The position numbers and the translations under genes are program-made. The notes beneath the pieces were generated by a model, which was not told the origin of the DNA, ran no database searches, and saw nothing but the letters and a program-made list of their open reading frames with translations. DNA of 64,000 nucleotides from Streptomyces sp. NBC_01016 (lineage in GTDB: Bacteria; Actinomycetota; Actinomycetes; Streptomycetales; Streptomycetaceae): the NCBI RefSeq assembly GCF_026341035.1, contig NZ_JAPEOQ010000002.1, positions 2,914,001 through 2,978,000 on the forward strand, written 5' to 3'. Position 1 is the first letter of the stretch. Every line of letters begins with the position of its first letter. Of the stretch, positions 23,306-31,776 are shown piece after piece.

Positions 23306-24796
23306 TCAGGCCGGCTCGTGCACGACCTCCCGGTGCCGATCGGACGGCACGTCCGTGGTGTTCGCGCGCGGCCGTCGCAGGAGCGCCGCGATCGCCGCCG
23401 CGGAGGCCAGGCACAGCGCGGCGAAGCACCAGAGCACGGAGTGCAGGCCGTCGGTGAGACCGGGGCCGGTGAGCGTGCCCTGTGTGGTCTGCGCGAGAAC
23501 GGCGCCGACCGCGGCGATCCCCACTGTTTCGGCGGTGAGCTTGGCGGTGTTGAAGGCGCCGGACGCCGCGCCCGCGTGCTCGACCGGGACGGCGTCCACG
23601 GCCTGGCCGTCGAGCAGCCCCTGGGCGATCGCCACGCCGCACCCGGCGACCAGCAGGGCGGGCAGCAGGGACGCGCCGGTCGCCATCCATGCCGCGCCCG
23701 CCGCCACCAGGACCAGTGAGGCCACCACCTGCACCCGGGCCGGGATCCAGCGCACCAAGTAGCCGCACAGCAGCGGCAGGACGAGCACCGGAGCGGTCAG
23801 CGCCAGCATCGCCCACCCGGCCGTGGACGGGGTCATGCCCACAGCGCGCGTGAAGTAGGTCGGCAAGTAGGTGAGCAGCGGGGCGAAGAGCCCGACCACC
23901 GCGGCCACCGCCAGGCACAGCGCCGCGAACCGGCCGGTGCCCACGTGCCGCAGGTCCAGCAGAGGACGCGCGGCCGTCCGCTCGCACCGTACGAAAAACG
24001 CAAGCGCCGCGACGGTGATCGCCGCGGACGCCCACACCAGCGGGGACGTCCAGCCGAGCAGCGGGCCCTCCACGAGCGTGAAGACCAGGGCCAACAGCCC
24101 CACGGTGAAGCAGATCGCGCCGGCCGGGTCGCCCTGACGGCCCGTGGCCCGCGGTGCGGCGGGGCGCGGCAGCAGCGGGACACCCAGCAGACACACCGCG
24201 CCGACCAGGCCCGGTAGGGCGAAGGCCGCCCGCCAGCCGAAGCCGTCGACGAGCTGGGAGGCGACCGTCGGACCGAAGGCAAGCCCGACGCCGATGGTGG
24301 TGCCGAACAGGCCGAAGACGCGGGCCCGTGAGCGGCCGGTGAACGCCCCCGCCAGCACCGCGCTGGCACCGGTCGTGGTGGCGGCGGCTCCGATGCCGGC
24401 GAGTAGGCGGGCCGCGTCAAGGAGCCAGATATTTCCGGCAGTTGCGGCCAGCAGCCCGCAGGCCGCGAAGAGCGCCACACCCGTGGCGAAGACGCGCCGG
24501 GCGCCGAAGCGGTCCGCCCAGGCGCCGGTGACCAGCATGAACGCCGCGAAGGTGGCGCTGTAGGCGTTCACCACCCACTGGGTGTCCGACAGGCCGACGT
24601 CGAGCTGCCGGGCGATGTCGCTCAGCGCCACCGAGGCGCCGGTCAGGGTGAAGGGCACCAGGAACAGGGCGACCAGCGTGGTGGCCAGAACGGCCCCGGA
24701 ACGCCGCGGAGTTGAGGCGGGCACGCTCCGCGGAGTTGTCCCGGGCACGCCCGGCTGAGGTGCACCGGGAGAGCTCTGCTGCGAGGCCTCAGGCAT
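23306..24796 (-). CDS. MFS drug/metabolite exporter (DHA2-like), copy 1
   Basis: 496 aa. After a Pro-rich cytoplasmic tail, about 14 hydrophobic segments run from ATTLVALFLVPFTLTGASVA to the end. The DHA signature is present: TQWVVNAYSATFAAFMLVTG, motif A as GAWADRFGARRVFA, and motif C-like GIGAAATTTGASAVLAG. These antiporters export small molecules using the proton gradient. Its start overlaps the end of the second MFS gene by 8 bp, so the two are co-translated. A likely exporter of the cluster product. Confidence 0.85.
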   Translation of the reverse strand: MPEASQQSSPGAPQPGVPGTTPRSVPASTPRRSGAVLATTLVALFLVPFTLTGASVALSDIARQLDVGLSDTQWVVNAYSATFAAFMLVTGAWADRFGARRVFATGVALFAACGLLAATAGNIWLLDAARLLAGIGAAATTTGASAVLAGAFTGRSRARVFGLFGTTIGVGLAFGPTVASQLVDGFGWRAAFALPGLVGAVCLLGVPLLPRPAAPRATGRQGDPAGAICFTVGLLALVFTLVEGPLLGWTSPLVWASAAITVAALAFFVRCERTAARPLLDLRHVGTGRFAALCLAVAAVVGLFAPLLTYLPTYFTRAVGMTPSTAGWAMLALTAPVLVLPLLCGYLVRWIPARVQVVASLVLVAAGAAWMATGASLLPALLVAGCGVAIAQGLLDGQAVDAVPVEHAGAASGAFNTAKLTAETVGIAAVGAVLAQTTQGTLTGPGLTDGLHSVLWCFAALCLASAAAIAALLRRPRANTTDVPSDRHREVVHEPA

Positions 24797-26345
24797 GCTC
24801 GGCCTCCTTCACCCGCGCGGTCTGCTCCGCCGGAACCTCCGCGCTGTCCGGTCGCCGCGGCGCGAGCAGCTTCCACACCGCCACGCCGATGACGGCGCAC
24901 AGCGCGGCGCTGACGAGCAGGACGGTCTGCCAGGCACCGGTCAACTCCTGGGCCACCAGCTGCTGGAAGCTCTCACCTGTGCCGGACGGGGCCAGGCGCG
25001 CCAGCCCCTCGCGCTCACCCGCCGCGGCGGTGTTGGCGATCTCCCCGGCGGACGCGGCGGTCCGGCCGTCGTCGGCGAGGCGCCCGGTGAGTAGTCCGAC
25101 GAGGGCGGCGCCGGCGGCGGCGATGGCCACTGCCTCGCTGCCCAGGCGGAGGGTGTTGAGGAACCCGGCGGCGGTGCCCACCGATTGGGGTTCGACGACG
25201 TCGAGGACGGCGCCGTCGACGAGGCCGAAGTTCAATCCGAGGCCCACGCCGAGCATGATCAGCGGTGCGGCGAGGTCCGCGGCTCCGGCGCCCGGGTGCA
25301 GGGCGGGGGCCAGCCAGGCCACACCGGCCGTGAGCAGCAGCACGCTCAGCCCGAGGACGGCCCGGGTCGACATGCCCCAGCGCTGCAGCCGGGCGGCCAG
25401 CATCGGGGTCGGCAGGATGGGCAGCGTCATCAGGAGCATGAGCGTGCCCGCCGCCTGGCTGGAGATCCCGTCGGCCACGACCAGGTAGTTCGGCAGCAGG
25501 GGCAGCAGGATCACGAAGGCGAAGGTCGCCGCGACCGGGACGAGGCAGAGGCCCATGAAACGGGCGTTGCGCAGCAGCGCCAGGTCCAGCATCGGCGCGC
25601 TCACCCGCTTCTCGACGGCGCCGAAGGCGGCGAACAGCACGACGCTGCCGACCAGCAGGGCGACCACCGCGGGGCTCGACCAGCCCCACTGCGGGCCCTC
25701 GGCCACACCCATCATCAGGGCGAACAGGGCGGTCACGAACAGCACGGTGCCCAACCAGTCGACCCGCGCGCCCTGTTGGGGCCGAGCCCCGCTCATCGCC
25801 GGGATCGCGCAGGCCACCAGTGCCATCAGGATCGCGTGCAGGCCGAAGAAGGAACGCCAGCCCAGCGAGTCCGCCAGCACTCCCGCGGCCATGGCGCCCA
25901 GCGCGAGCCCGGCACCGGTCACGATCCCGACCGCGGCGAAGGCGCGCGTACGGGCGGCGCCGGTGAAGGTGGCGGAGAGAATCGCGCTGCCGCTGGTGAG
26001 CAGGGCGGCGGCGCCGATGCCCGCCAGCGCGCGGGACGCGTTGAGGATGGTGACGTCGCTGACCAGTGCGCTCAGGGCGCTGGAGGCGGTGAAGAGCACC
26101 GCCCCGGCGGTGAACAGGCGCCGGCGCCCCCAGGCGTCGGCGAGGGAACCACAGGCCAGCATGAAGCTGGAGAAGGTGAGGTTGTAGGAGTGCACCACCC
26201 ACTGCAGGCTCGCCAGCGAGGCGTCGGTGTCGCGGGCGATGTGCGGCAGGGCGACTCCGGAGCCCGTCACCGAGGTCGGCAGCACCAACAGCGCCAGCAG
26301 GACGGCGACAAGCACCCATGCGGCGCGGGAACGTCCCGTACTCAC
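24789..26345 (-). CDS. MFS drug/metabolite exporter (DHA2-like), copy 2
   Basis: 518 aa from the GTG at 26345 (MSTGRSRAAWVLVAVLLALL), which overlaps the SRPBCC stop codon; the much longer open frame upstream is a shadow. About 14 membrane segments, with LQWVVHSYNLTFSSFMLACG, GSLADAWGRRRLF (motif A) and GIGAAALLTSGSAILSATF. It is a paralogue of the following MFS gene in the same operon. Two similar exporters side by side may transport different forms of the product or act together. Confidence 0.85.
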   Translation of the reverse strand: MSTGRSRAAWVLVAVLLALLVLPTSVTGSGVALPHIARDTDASLASLQWVVHSYNLTFSSFMLACGSLADAWGRRRLFTAGAVLFTASSALSALVSDVTILNASRALAGIGAAALLTSGSAILSATFTGAARTRAFAAVGIVTGAGLALGAMAAGVLADSLGWRSFFGLHAILMALVACAIPAMSGARPQQGARVDWLGTVLFVTALFALMMGVAEGPQWGWSSPAVVALLVGSVVLFAAFGAVEKRVSAPMLDLALLRNARFMGLCLVPVAATFAFVILLPLLPNYLVVADGISSQAAGTLMLLMTLPILPTPMLAARLQRWGMSTRAVLGLSVLLLTAGVAWLAPALHPGAGAADLAAPLIMLGVGLGLNFGLVDGAVLDVVEPQSVGTAAGFLNTLRLGSEAVAIAAAGAALVGLLTGRLADDGRTAASAGEIANTAAAGEREGLARLAPSGTGESFQQLVAQELTGAWQTVLLVSAALCAVIGVAVWKLLAPRRPDSAEVPAEQTARVKEAEHA

Positions 26346-26794
26346 GAGGCGGCCACCAGGGACTCCGCGCGCACCTTGAGAGCGGCGTTCATCAACATGA
26401 AGCCCTGCTCGATGCGCCACACCATCGCGCCGGCCAGCGGCATGCTCAGCCCGCCGAACTCCTCGAGCTGGCGCAGCCGGACACCCCCGTCGCGCTCCTC
26501 CAGGACGAAGGAGTGGCGGGCGCGGAAGAACGCGGGATGCTTGATGATCCCCGACCACTGCAGCAGCCGGCCCTCGTGCAGGGCGGTCACGGTGGGTGTG
26601 TGGGTCTCCTCCTCGGTCTTCATGGGCCGCTGCATGCGCAGGTGGAGCCGGGCCCCGGCCTCGATGCGGCCGCTTGCGTCGATGATGAAGGGGTTCCAGT
26701 CGCGGTAGCGGTCCAGGTCGGTGACGGCTTCCCATACGGCCTGGACCGGTGCGTCGATGTCGACGTGGGTGTCGATGCTGCGTCGTGTACGCAC
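26342..26794 (-). CDS. SRPBCC (START/Bet v1-like) protein
   Basis: 150 aa from a GTG at 26794 behind GGAG. The pattern is standard: an N-terminal strand (RSIDTHVDIDAPVQAVWEAV), LDRYRDWNPFI, then ALHEGRLLQWSGI and a long C-terminal helix ending in AALKVRAESL. These small cavities bind hydrophobic ligands; relatives include polyketide cyclases and lipid carriers. It could cyclise or carry the cluster's intermediate (inference). Coupled to the MFS gene by a GTGA overlap. Confidence 0.8.
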   Translation of the reverse strand: MRTRRSIDTHVDIDAPVQAVWEAVTDLDRYRDWNPFIIDASGRIEAGARLHLRMQRPMKTEEETHTPTVTALHEGRLLQWSGIIKHPAFFRARHSFVLEERDGGVRLRQLEEFGGLSMPLAGAMVWRIEQGFMLMNAALKVRAESLVAAS

Positions 26795-26823
26795 GATCGT
26801 CTCCAAGGGGTTCGAGGTCCGGT

Positions 26824-27588
26824 TCAGGCCGGGATGGACATGGACAGGCCGCCGTCGACCAGCAGGTCGACCCCGTTGACGTAGGCGGCGTCGGAGGAGG
26901 CCAGGAAGGCGACCACGGAGGCCACTTCCTCCGGCGTGCCGATGCGCCCGCACACCACGTCGCGGCGCGCCGCCTCGCGGCCCTCCTCGGTGGGGACCGA
27001 CTCGCGGTACATGTCGGTGTCGATGTAGCCGGGGCTGATGGCGTTGACGCGGACACCGTGCGGCGCCAGGTCGGCGGCCAGGGTCTTGGCGAGGTTGCCC
27101 GCGGCGGCCTTGGAAGCGGCGTACAGCGAGCCGATGGCCAGTCCGCGGTGGTGGGTCCACGAGGCGTTGATGACCACCGCGGATCCCTCGTTGAGCAGCG
27201 GCAGGGCGCGCTGGACGGTGAAGAAGACGCCCTTGACGTTGGCGGCGAGCACGTCCTCGACGTCCTGTGCGGTGAAGTCGCCCAGGCGCTTGAAGACGCC
27301 GACACCGGCGTTGGCGAAGACCGCGTCCAAGGTGCCGAAGCGCTCGCGGACGGCGTCGGCCACAGCCTCGGCGCCGGAAGCCGTGGAGATGTCGGCGGAC
27401 ACGGTCAACACCCGTTGCCCGGCGTCCAGTTCGACGGCCGCCTTCTCCAGGCGCTCGGTATTGCGGCCGACCAGGGCGACCCGTGCTCCTTCGTCGAGGA
27501 AGCGGTGGGCCGCGGCCAGGCCCATGCCGGAGCCGCCGCCGGTGATCAGGACGGTCTTGTCGGCGAAGCGGGAGGTGTGCACATGCAT
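26824..27588 (-). CDS. SDR-family oxidoreductase of the metabolite cluster
   Basis: 254 aa. Signatures: TVLITGGGSGMGLAAAHRFL (cofactor), FANAGVGVF, a Ser in AVVINASWTHHRG, YAASKAAAGNLAKTLAADLA (Tyr-xxx-Lys), and VDGGLSMSIPA. Reduces or oxidises a carbonyl with NAD(P)H. It lies in the operon with the SRPBCC and MFS genes, downstream of the mini acyltransferase-like gene. The normal catalytic Ser position falls near SWTHH, which is slightly unusual but acceptable. Confidence 0.85.
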   Translation of the reverse strand: MHVHTSRFADKTVLITGGGSGMGLAAAHRFLDEGARVALVGRNTERLEKAAVELDAGQRVLTVSADISTASGAEAVADAVRERFGTLDAVFANAGVGVFKRLGDFTAQDVEDVLAANVKGVFFTVQRALPLLNEGSAVVINASWTHHRGLAIGSLYAASKAAAGNLAKTLAADLAPHGVRVNAISPGYIDTDMYRESVPTEEGREAARRDVVCGRIGTPEEVASVVAFLASSDAAYVNGVDLLVDGGLSMSIPA

Positions 27589-27663
27589 GGTGGGTAACTC
27601 CTCATGGTTGTACGGGGGTTGGGTGCGGGCGCGGGTACGGGAAGGGTGTGAGCGCGCGCCGGG

Positions 27664-27996
27664 TCAGACGGGGGAGGGGAGCAGCTGATCCGCACGCTGG
27701 ACGGCGAGTTCGGGGACGGCGCGGCGCGCGAGCCCGGCCATCGTGCGGCCGGGACCGACGTCGAGGAGCCGGGCGCAGCCGGCCGTGTCGCGCAGCGTGT
27801 CGAGCACGCCGTGCCAGTGCACCGGGCCGGTCAACTGAGCGAGACACAGAGCCGGGTCCGCCGCCTGCGACACCTCCTCGACCAACTCCCAGGCGCGGCT
27901 GGTGGACCAGGGGGCGCCCAGGCCCGGACGCTGCACCCCCTGCCCCGGAAACAGTGCGGCCGTGCGCGCTGCCGGAGACGCTTCATTTGCAGCCAT
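27664..27996 (-). CDS. Miniature acyltransferase-like protein (FabD/AT ends only)
   Basis: 110 aa from an ATG at 27996 behind AGGGAAG. The N-terminal third matches the start of malonyl-CoA:ACP transacylases (AALFPGQGVQRPGLG), and the C-terminal half matches their end (TGPVHWHGVLDTLRD, LLDVGPGRTMAGLARR). The whole centre, including the GHSxG nucleophile region, is absent, so the protein is about one third of normal length. Frame and codon use are intact and the ribosome site is good. It could be an in-frame deletion relic or a small scaffold protein; it cannot be a normal transacylase. Confidence 0.65.
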   Translation of the reverse strand: MAANEASPAARTAALFPGQGVQRPGLGAPWSTSRAWELVEEVSQAADPALCLAQLTGPVHWHGVLDTLRDTAGCARLLDVGPGRTMAGLARRAVPELAVQRADQLLPSPV

Positions 27997-28045
27997 TGTC
28001 TTCTTCCCTGCTCCGTCGTTCGGCGGTCGCCCTAACATGTTCACG

Positions 28046-28121
28046 ACCGCTTTCTAAAGCGGTGCTCAAGGATCACTAAAGCGCAATTTCCCCCCGCCTC
28101 GTATTCGGCGGCTTTAGTGAT
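28046..28121. promoter_or_regulatory. Divergent promoter with CTAAAGC dyads
   Basis: Two dyads lie between the mini-AT gene and the 53-aa gene. One is ACCGCTTT-CT-AAAGCGGT at 28046-28063. The other has perfect 11-bp arms ATCACTAAAGC (28072-28082) and GCTTTAGTGAT (28111-28121) around a 28-nt spacer. The core CTAAAGC recurs in all three elements, so this looks like a multi-site operator for one regulator controlling both directions. Confidence 0.6.
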
Positions 28122-28191
28122 TCTTTGGTGCGCCGCAGTGAGACTCCTGGTGTCGGCCGAGCGACGGACTCGGCCCCATCGGGAGGGACGC

Positions 28192-28353
28192 ATGAACCAC
28201 ACGGAGCGGGCCGCGCGGGCCGGACTGAGGAATTCCCACGCCGCGAGAATTCGGGCGTTGATGGGCCTGGCCGAGGAATTCGAATCACCGCGGGCTTTCG
28301 CCGGACCACCGCAACCGCGCCCCTGGCGTTCCCCGCTGCCCCGGTCCGCCTGA
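28192..28353 (+). CDS. 53-aa small protein
   Basis: Start ATG 28192 follows a very good site (GGGAGGG). The product begins MNHTERAARAGLRNSHAARI, is basic and helical at first, has an acidic middle (MGLAEEFESP), and a Pro/Arg-rich tail. I know no family. It is the first gene read rightwards from the divergent promoter, 27 bp before the second AfsA-like gene. It may be a leader peptide or a small partner protein; it does not look like a RiPP precursor. Confidence 0.5.
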   Translation: MNHTERAARAGLRNSHAARIRALMGLAEEFESPRAFAGPPQPRPWRSPLPRSA

Positions 28354-28380
28354 CCGCCCGTTCCGACGAAAGGAAATCCC

Positions 28381-29427
28381 GTGCCCCCGACCCTGTCCGC
28401 ACCGTCGGCCCCGCACCGAGGCGAACAGGCGGAGCTGTCCTTCACCCGCATCGTCGACCGCCGCATCCTGCACCGCTGGGCACTGTCCGAGGTCTTCCTC
28501 ACCGATGTGCATCACACCGACGACGGCGGCTACCGCGCCGCGGCCCAACTGCCCTGGAAACACCCGTACTACGGCGACCACCTCACCCGCCTCGACTGCC
28601 CCGACCCGCTGCTCCTCCTCGAGTGCGTGCGTCAGGCCGAGACCTGGGGCGGGCACGCGGTCGCCGGCGTGGGCGAGGACCGCCAATTCCTGCTGCGCCG
28701 CTGGACCATGGCGCTGCCGGGCCTGCTGACCGCCCCCGACACGCAGCGTCCCGCCGAGGTCTCGGTGGCGGTGACGACATCCGGCGCCCAGGGCCCCGCG
28801 GGCTCCCCGCGCCGTCTCACCTTCGCCGCCGACGTGGGGGTGTGGGACCACCACGTAGGACAGGTCCGCATCGAGGTCGGCTACATCCCCTCCGATGTGT
28901 ACGCCGCCGTGCGTGAGAGCGGCCGTGGCAGACCGCTTCCCGACTTCGCCGCGCTGCCCCGCACCACCAGCTCCCTGGCCCCGCACTGGGTCGGACGCAC
29001 CGACCGCCACAACGTCGTCCTCGACGACATCACCGTGGACGGGCAGGGCACTTCGGCGCGCGTGTGCGCCCCGCTGGACAACCGCAGCATGTTCGACCAC
29101 GCCCAGGACCACGTGCCCGGCATGGTCCTCATGGAGGCCGCCCGGCAGCTGTGCCTGTTCACCGGAGCCGAGCTGCACGGCACATCCGCGGCCCACACCA
29201 CCGTGGCCGGCTTCGACTTCTCCTTCAGCCGCTACGCCGAGCTGGACGCGCCGCTGACCGCCCATGTGCGGCACAGCGGCCCCTACGCAGGGGACGACGC
29301 CCTGGCCTCCGCACTGCCCCGACTGACCACCCACCACGTCGAGTTCCTCCAGGACGGAGCCCTGTGCGCCCGCGGCGTGCTGCACACCACCACCGCCCGC
29401 GCCGCACCCCAGAGGAGCCAGCCGTGA
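28381..29427 (+). CDS. AfsA/ScbA-like hot-dog protein (second copy)
   Basis: 348 aa, GTG 28381 behind AAAGGAAA. Two hot-dog halves each keep the E-x-x-R element: LLLLECVRQAETWG and DHVPGMVLMEAARQL. The N-terminal SFTRIVDRRILHRWALSEVF, with K...H at WKHPYYGDHLT, matches the AfsA family. It is longer than and clearly different from the first copy at 18620-19570, so it is probably not a recent duplicate. It overlaps the KAS III-like gene by four bases. A second AfsA may use another acyl donor or acceptor, giving a second signal or one composite molecule. Confidence 0.8.
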   Translation: MPPTLSAPSAPHRGEQAELSFTRIVDRRILHRWALSEVFLTDVHHTDDGGYRAAAQLPWKHPYYGDHLTRLDCPDPLLLLECVRQAETWGGHAVAGVGEDRQFLLRRWTMALPGLLTAPDTQRPAEVSVAVTTSGAQGPAGSPRRLTFAADVGVWDHHVGQVRIEVGYIPSDVYAAVRESGRGRPLPDFAALPRTTSSLAPHWVGRTDRHNVVLDDITVDGQGTSARVCAPLDNRSMFDHAQDHVPGMVLMEAARQLCLFTGAELHGTSAAHTTVAGFDFSFSRYAELDAPLTAHVRHSGPYAGDDALASALPRLTTHHVEFLQDGALCARGVLHTTTARAAPQRSQP

Positions 29428-30506
29428 TCGACATCCCCCGCGGCACCTGGATCGCCGCCGCCGAGTGGCTCCCGGCCACCTCCCGGACCCCTCAGGACGC
29501 TCTGCTCCTCGGGCAGGTCACCGCCGAGGAGATCGCGGCCATGGGGTACTCCTACCTGCCGTGCTCGGAGGACCTGTCCGCACCGCAGATGGCGGCCGAA
29601 GCCGGATTCGCGGCCCTGGAACGCGCCCAGGTGGATCCCGCGCGGCTGGGCTCCGTCCACCACGCCTGGACCTACTACCAGGGCCACGACTTCTGGTCCC
29701 CGGCCCACTACGTCGCCGCGCGCCTGGGCGCCCGGCACGCCGTCCCCGTCGGCATCCAGCAGATGTGCAACGGGGGAGCGGCCGCCCTCGAAGCGGCCGT
29801 CGCCCGCCTCGCCGTCACCGCACCACCCGCCTGCGCCCTGGTCACCACCGCGGACCGCTTCGTCGCACCCGGCTTCGACCGCTGGGCGGGCGACTACGGG
29901 GTCTGGTACGGCGACGGCGCCACCGCCGCCGTCCTGGGCCGCGCCGCCACCCCGGGAACGGTTCCGCCGGAACGGTCCCTGCAACTGCGCGCCCTGGTCA
30001 CCCGCGCCCAGCCGGACCTGGAAGTCGTGCACCGCGGCCGCGACCGCTTCCATGCCGCCGCGGGCGAACTCGGGCCCGTCGACGTACGCCGCACCAAGAA
30101 GGCCTATCTGAGCGGCACGAGCCGGGACGCCTTCGTGGCCCGGCTGCGGCGGTGCACCACCGAAGTGCTCGCCGCCGCCCTCGCCCAGGCCGCCGACCGG
30201 CCGGGGGCCTGCACCGACAGCGGCCCGCGCAGCGTCCTGCTGCCCCGCCTGGGCGCGGCCACGGCACGCGACATCTACGGCAAGGCCGTCGCCGAAGTGA
30301 CCGGCGCCCCGGCCGTGGACCTGGGCGCGGGGACCGGACACCTCGGCGCCGGGGACGCCCTGTCGAACCTGGCGGCCCTGTCCGACCCCTCCCACCCGCA
30401 AGGGCTCCTCCCGGGCGAGTACGCCGTCGTGCTCAGCGCCGGAGCCGGCTTCACCTGGAGCGCGCTCGTCGTGCAGCGCCCCACCGAACAGACCGACCCG
30501 TCGTGA
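29424..30506 (+). CDS. Ketoacyl-ACP synthase III-like enzyme
   Basis: 360 aa from the GTG at 29424, coupled to the AfsA-like gene and preceded by AGAGGAG. It follows the KAS III fold: catalytic Cys115 in IQQMCNGGAAALE, YGDGATAAVLG, and a His at ~306 in GTGHLGAGDALSNL. The His context (GHLGAGD rather than the HQAN of FabH) is like the ketosynthase-III subfamily that transfers acyl groups to small acceptors in secondary metabolism (CerJ type) rather than fatty-acid initiation. It may make the beta-ketoacyl precursor for the AfsA-like partner, or esterify the product. Confidence 0.8.
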   Translation: MIDIPRGTWIAAAEWLPATSRTPQDALLLGQVTAEEIAAMGYSYLPCSEDLSAPQMAAEAGFAALERAQVDPARLGSVHHAWTYYQGHDFWSPAHYVAARLGARHAVPVGIQQMCNGGAAALEAAVARLAVTAPPACALVTTADRFVAPGFDRWAGDYGVWYGDGATAAVLGRAATPGTVPPERSLQLRALVTRAQPDLEVVHRGRDRFHAAAGELGPVDVRRTKKAYLSGTSRDAFVARLRRCTTEVLAAALAQAADRPGACTDSGPRSVLLPRLGAATARDIYGKAVAEVTGAPAVDLGAGTGHLGAGDALSNLAALSDPSHPQGLLPGEYAVVLSAGAGFTWSALVVQRPTEQTDPS

Positions 30507-30517
30507 AAGGCCACTTC

Positions 30518-30655
30518 ATGTCCGCACCCACCCCGTCCGACAGCCTGCTGGAACAGGCCCCGCCCGGGCTTCCCGGCTGCGTGGGCGACGACCCGGATCT
30601 CGTGGCGCACGTTCGCGACCGCGACGGAATCCTGATCCCCGGCATGAACGGCTGA
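30518..30655 (+). CDS. 45-aa small protein after the KAS III-like gene
   Basis: ATG 30518, nine bases after AAAGG; a GTG at 30503 that overlaps the KAS III stop codon is in the same frame and is an alternative coupled start. Product MSAPTPSDSLLEQAPPGLPG, then CVGDDPDLVAHVRDRDGILI and PGMNG. Acidic, no membrane segment, one Cys. No family recognised. It closes the plus-strand operon before the SARP promoter. Coupling makes translation likely; function unknown. Confidence 0.45.
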   Translation: MSAPTPSDSLLEQAPPGLPGCVGDDPDLVAHVRDRDGILIPGMNG

Positions 30656-30728
30656 AGCGTCAAAGCAGCGACTGAAGCATCAAGGAGTCGTCAACAGTGG
30701 CTCGTGTGAGGAGGCACTCACTCGGCGT

Positions 30729-30755
30729 ACAACATGAGAACGGGTATTATGTTTT
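30729..30755. promoter_or_regulatory. Candidate butyrolactone-receptor site (ARE) before the SARP gene
   Basis: A 27-bp imperfect dyad centred on 30742, with outer arms ACAACAT / ATGTTTT and inner AGAAC / GGTAT elements; 10 of 13 pairs match. It resembles autoregulatory elements bound by ArpA/ScbR-type receptors. Around it are perfect 8-bp arms CGGCGTAC (30723-30730) and GTACGCCG (30762-30769). It lies about 100 bp before the SARP start, so the receptor at 19691 could control the SARP directly. Confidence 0.5.
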
Positions 30756-30853
30756 CTGTGCGTACGCCGCCACCGTGTGCACAAAGGCATCCGGGCAGCG
30801 CTCTGTCTCCGAGGGTGGAGCGCTGCCCGGTACGGCTCCTGAGGGGGACTGCA

Positions 30854-31717
30854 GTGACCGCAGTGACTGAGCACCACGCTTCCGAGACCAGAGTGAGCAT
30901 CGAGACCGAGGCCCTGCGATTCCGCATCCTGGGCCCGCTCTCGATGACCGTGCACGGCCGCGAGGCCGCACCGACCGCGGCGAAGCAGCGCCAGGTGCTC
31001 TGCCTGCTCCTGATGAACGTCGGCCGGCGGGTGACCACCACCGCGCTGACATCCGAACTGTGGCCCAACGAGGTGCCGCGCACGGCGAAGACCGCCCTAC
31101 AGACCTACATCAGTGCCCTGCGGCGGCTCTTCGCCAAGGAGCTCGACCTGCCCGCCGAGACCGTTGCCGCGTCCCTGCTCACCACCGACGCCGGGAGCTA
31201 CACCCTGCACCTTCCCGCATCCTGCTGGGACGGCGCCGAGTTCCAGGCTCTCCTGGAGCGGGGCGAGGGCGCCGCCGCGCGCGGAGACTACGAGGAGGCC
31301 GAAACCACGCTCGCGCGGGCCCTGTCGATGTGCCAGGGAGACATCCTCGAAGATGTACTGAAGGGCCCTCAACTGCGCCCGCTGGCCCGCTTCTTGGACG
31401 AGGCCCGGCTGCACGGCGAAGAGATCCTCGTCGACACCTTTCTGCGTACCGGCAAGAAGAATCAGGCCGTGTGCCGTGCCACCACCCTGGCCGACCGCAA
31501 CCCCTACCACGAGGGACTGCACGCCCAGTTGATGCGATCCCTGTACGCCGCCGGCCGGCGCAATGACGCGCTCAAGGCCTACCGCGAGCTCGACGCCCGC
31601 CTCGCCGACGAACTCGGCACCGTGCCCTCACCGGAAACCCGCACCCTCCACCACGCCCTGCTCCAGGATGCCCCCGACGCCGCCTTCTTGCGCCTCGCAC
31701 CGGTCAGCGGCGGCTGA
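30854..31717 (+). CDS. SARP-family transcriptional activator
   Basis: 287 aa from the GTG at 30854 behind GAGGGGGA; the earlier in-frame start has no site. An OmpR-like winged helix (residues ~20-100: LRFRILGPLSMTVHG, AAKQRQVLCLLLMN, LTSELWPNEVPRTAKTALQTYISALRRLF) is followed by a bacterial transcriptional activator domain (DGAEFQALLERGEGAA to DALKAYRELDARLADELGTV). No NB-ARC or TPR part, so it is a small pathway-specific SARP. Such regulators activate biosynthetic operons from direct repeats. Likely targets are the neighbouring P450 and AfsA/KAS operons. Confidence 0.9.
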   Translation: MTAVTEHHASETRVSIETEALRFRILGPLSMTVHGREAAPTAAKQRQVLCLLLMNVGRRVTTTALTSELWPNEVPRTAKTALQTYISALRRLFAKELDLPAETVAASLLTTDAGSYTLHLPASCWDGAEFQALLERGEGAAARGDYEEAETTLARALSMCQGDILEDVLKGPQLRPLARFLDEARLHGEEILVDTFLRTGKKNQAVCRATTLADRNPYHEGLHAQLMRSLYAAGRRNDALKAYRELDARLADELGTVPSPETRTLHHALLQDAPDAAFLRLAPVSGG

Positions 31718-31776
31718 TCCGTGGGGTCGGCTCGGTGCGGCCACGACGCGGGGTGCCGCTCGGGGATGTGACGGTT

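Noticed and set aside
28192..28353. RiPP precursor interpretation of the 53-aa gene
   Set aside because: No leader/core boundary, no Cys/Ser/Thr-rich core and no modification enzymes nearby.
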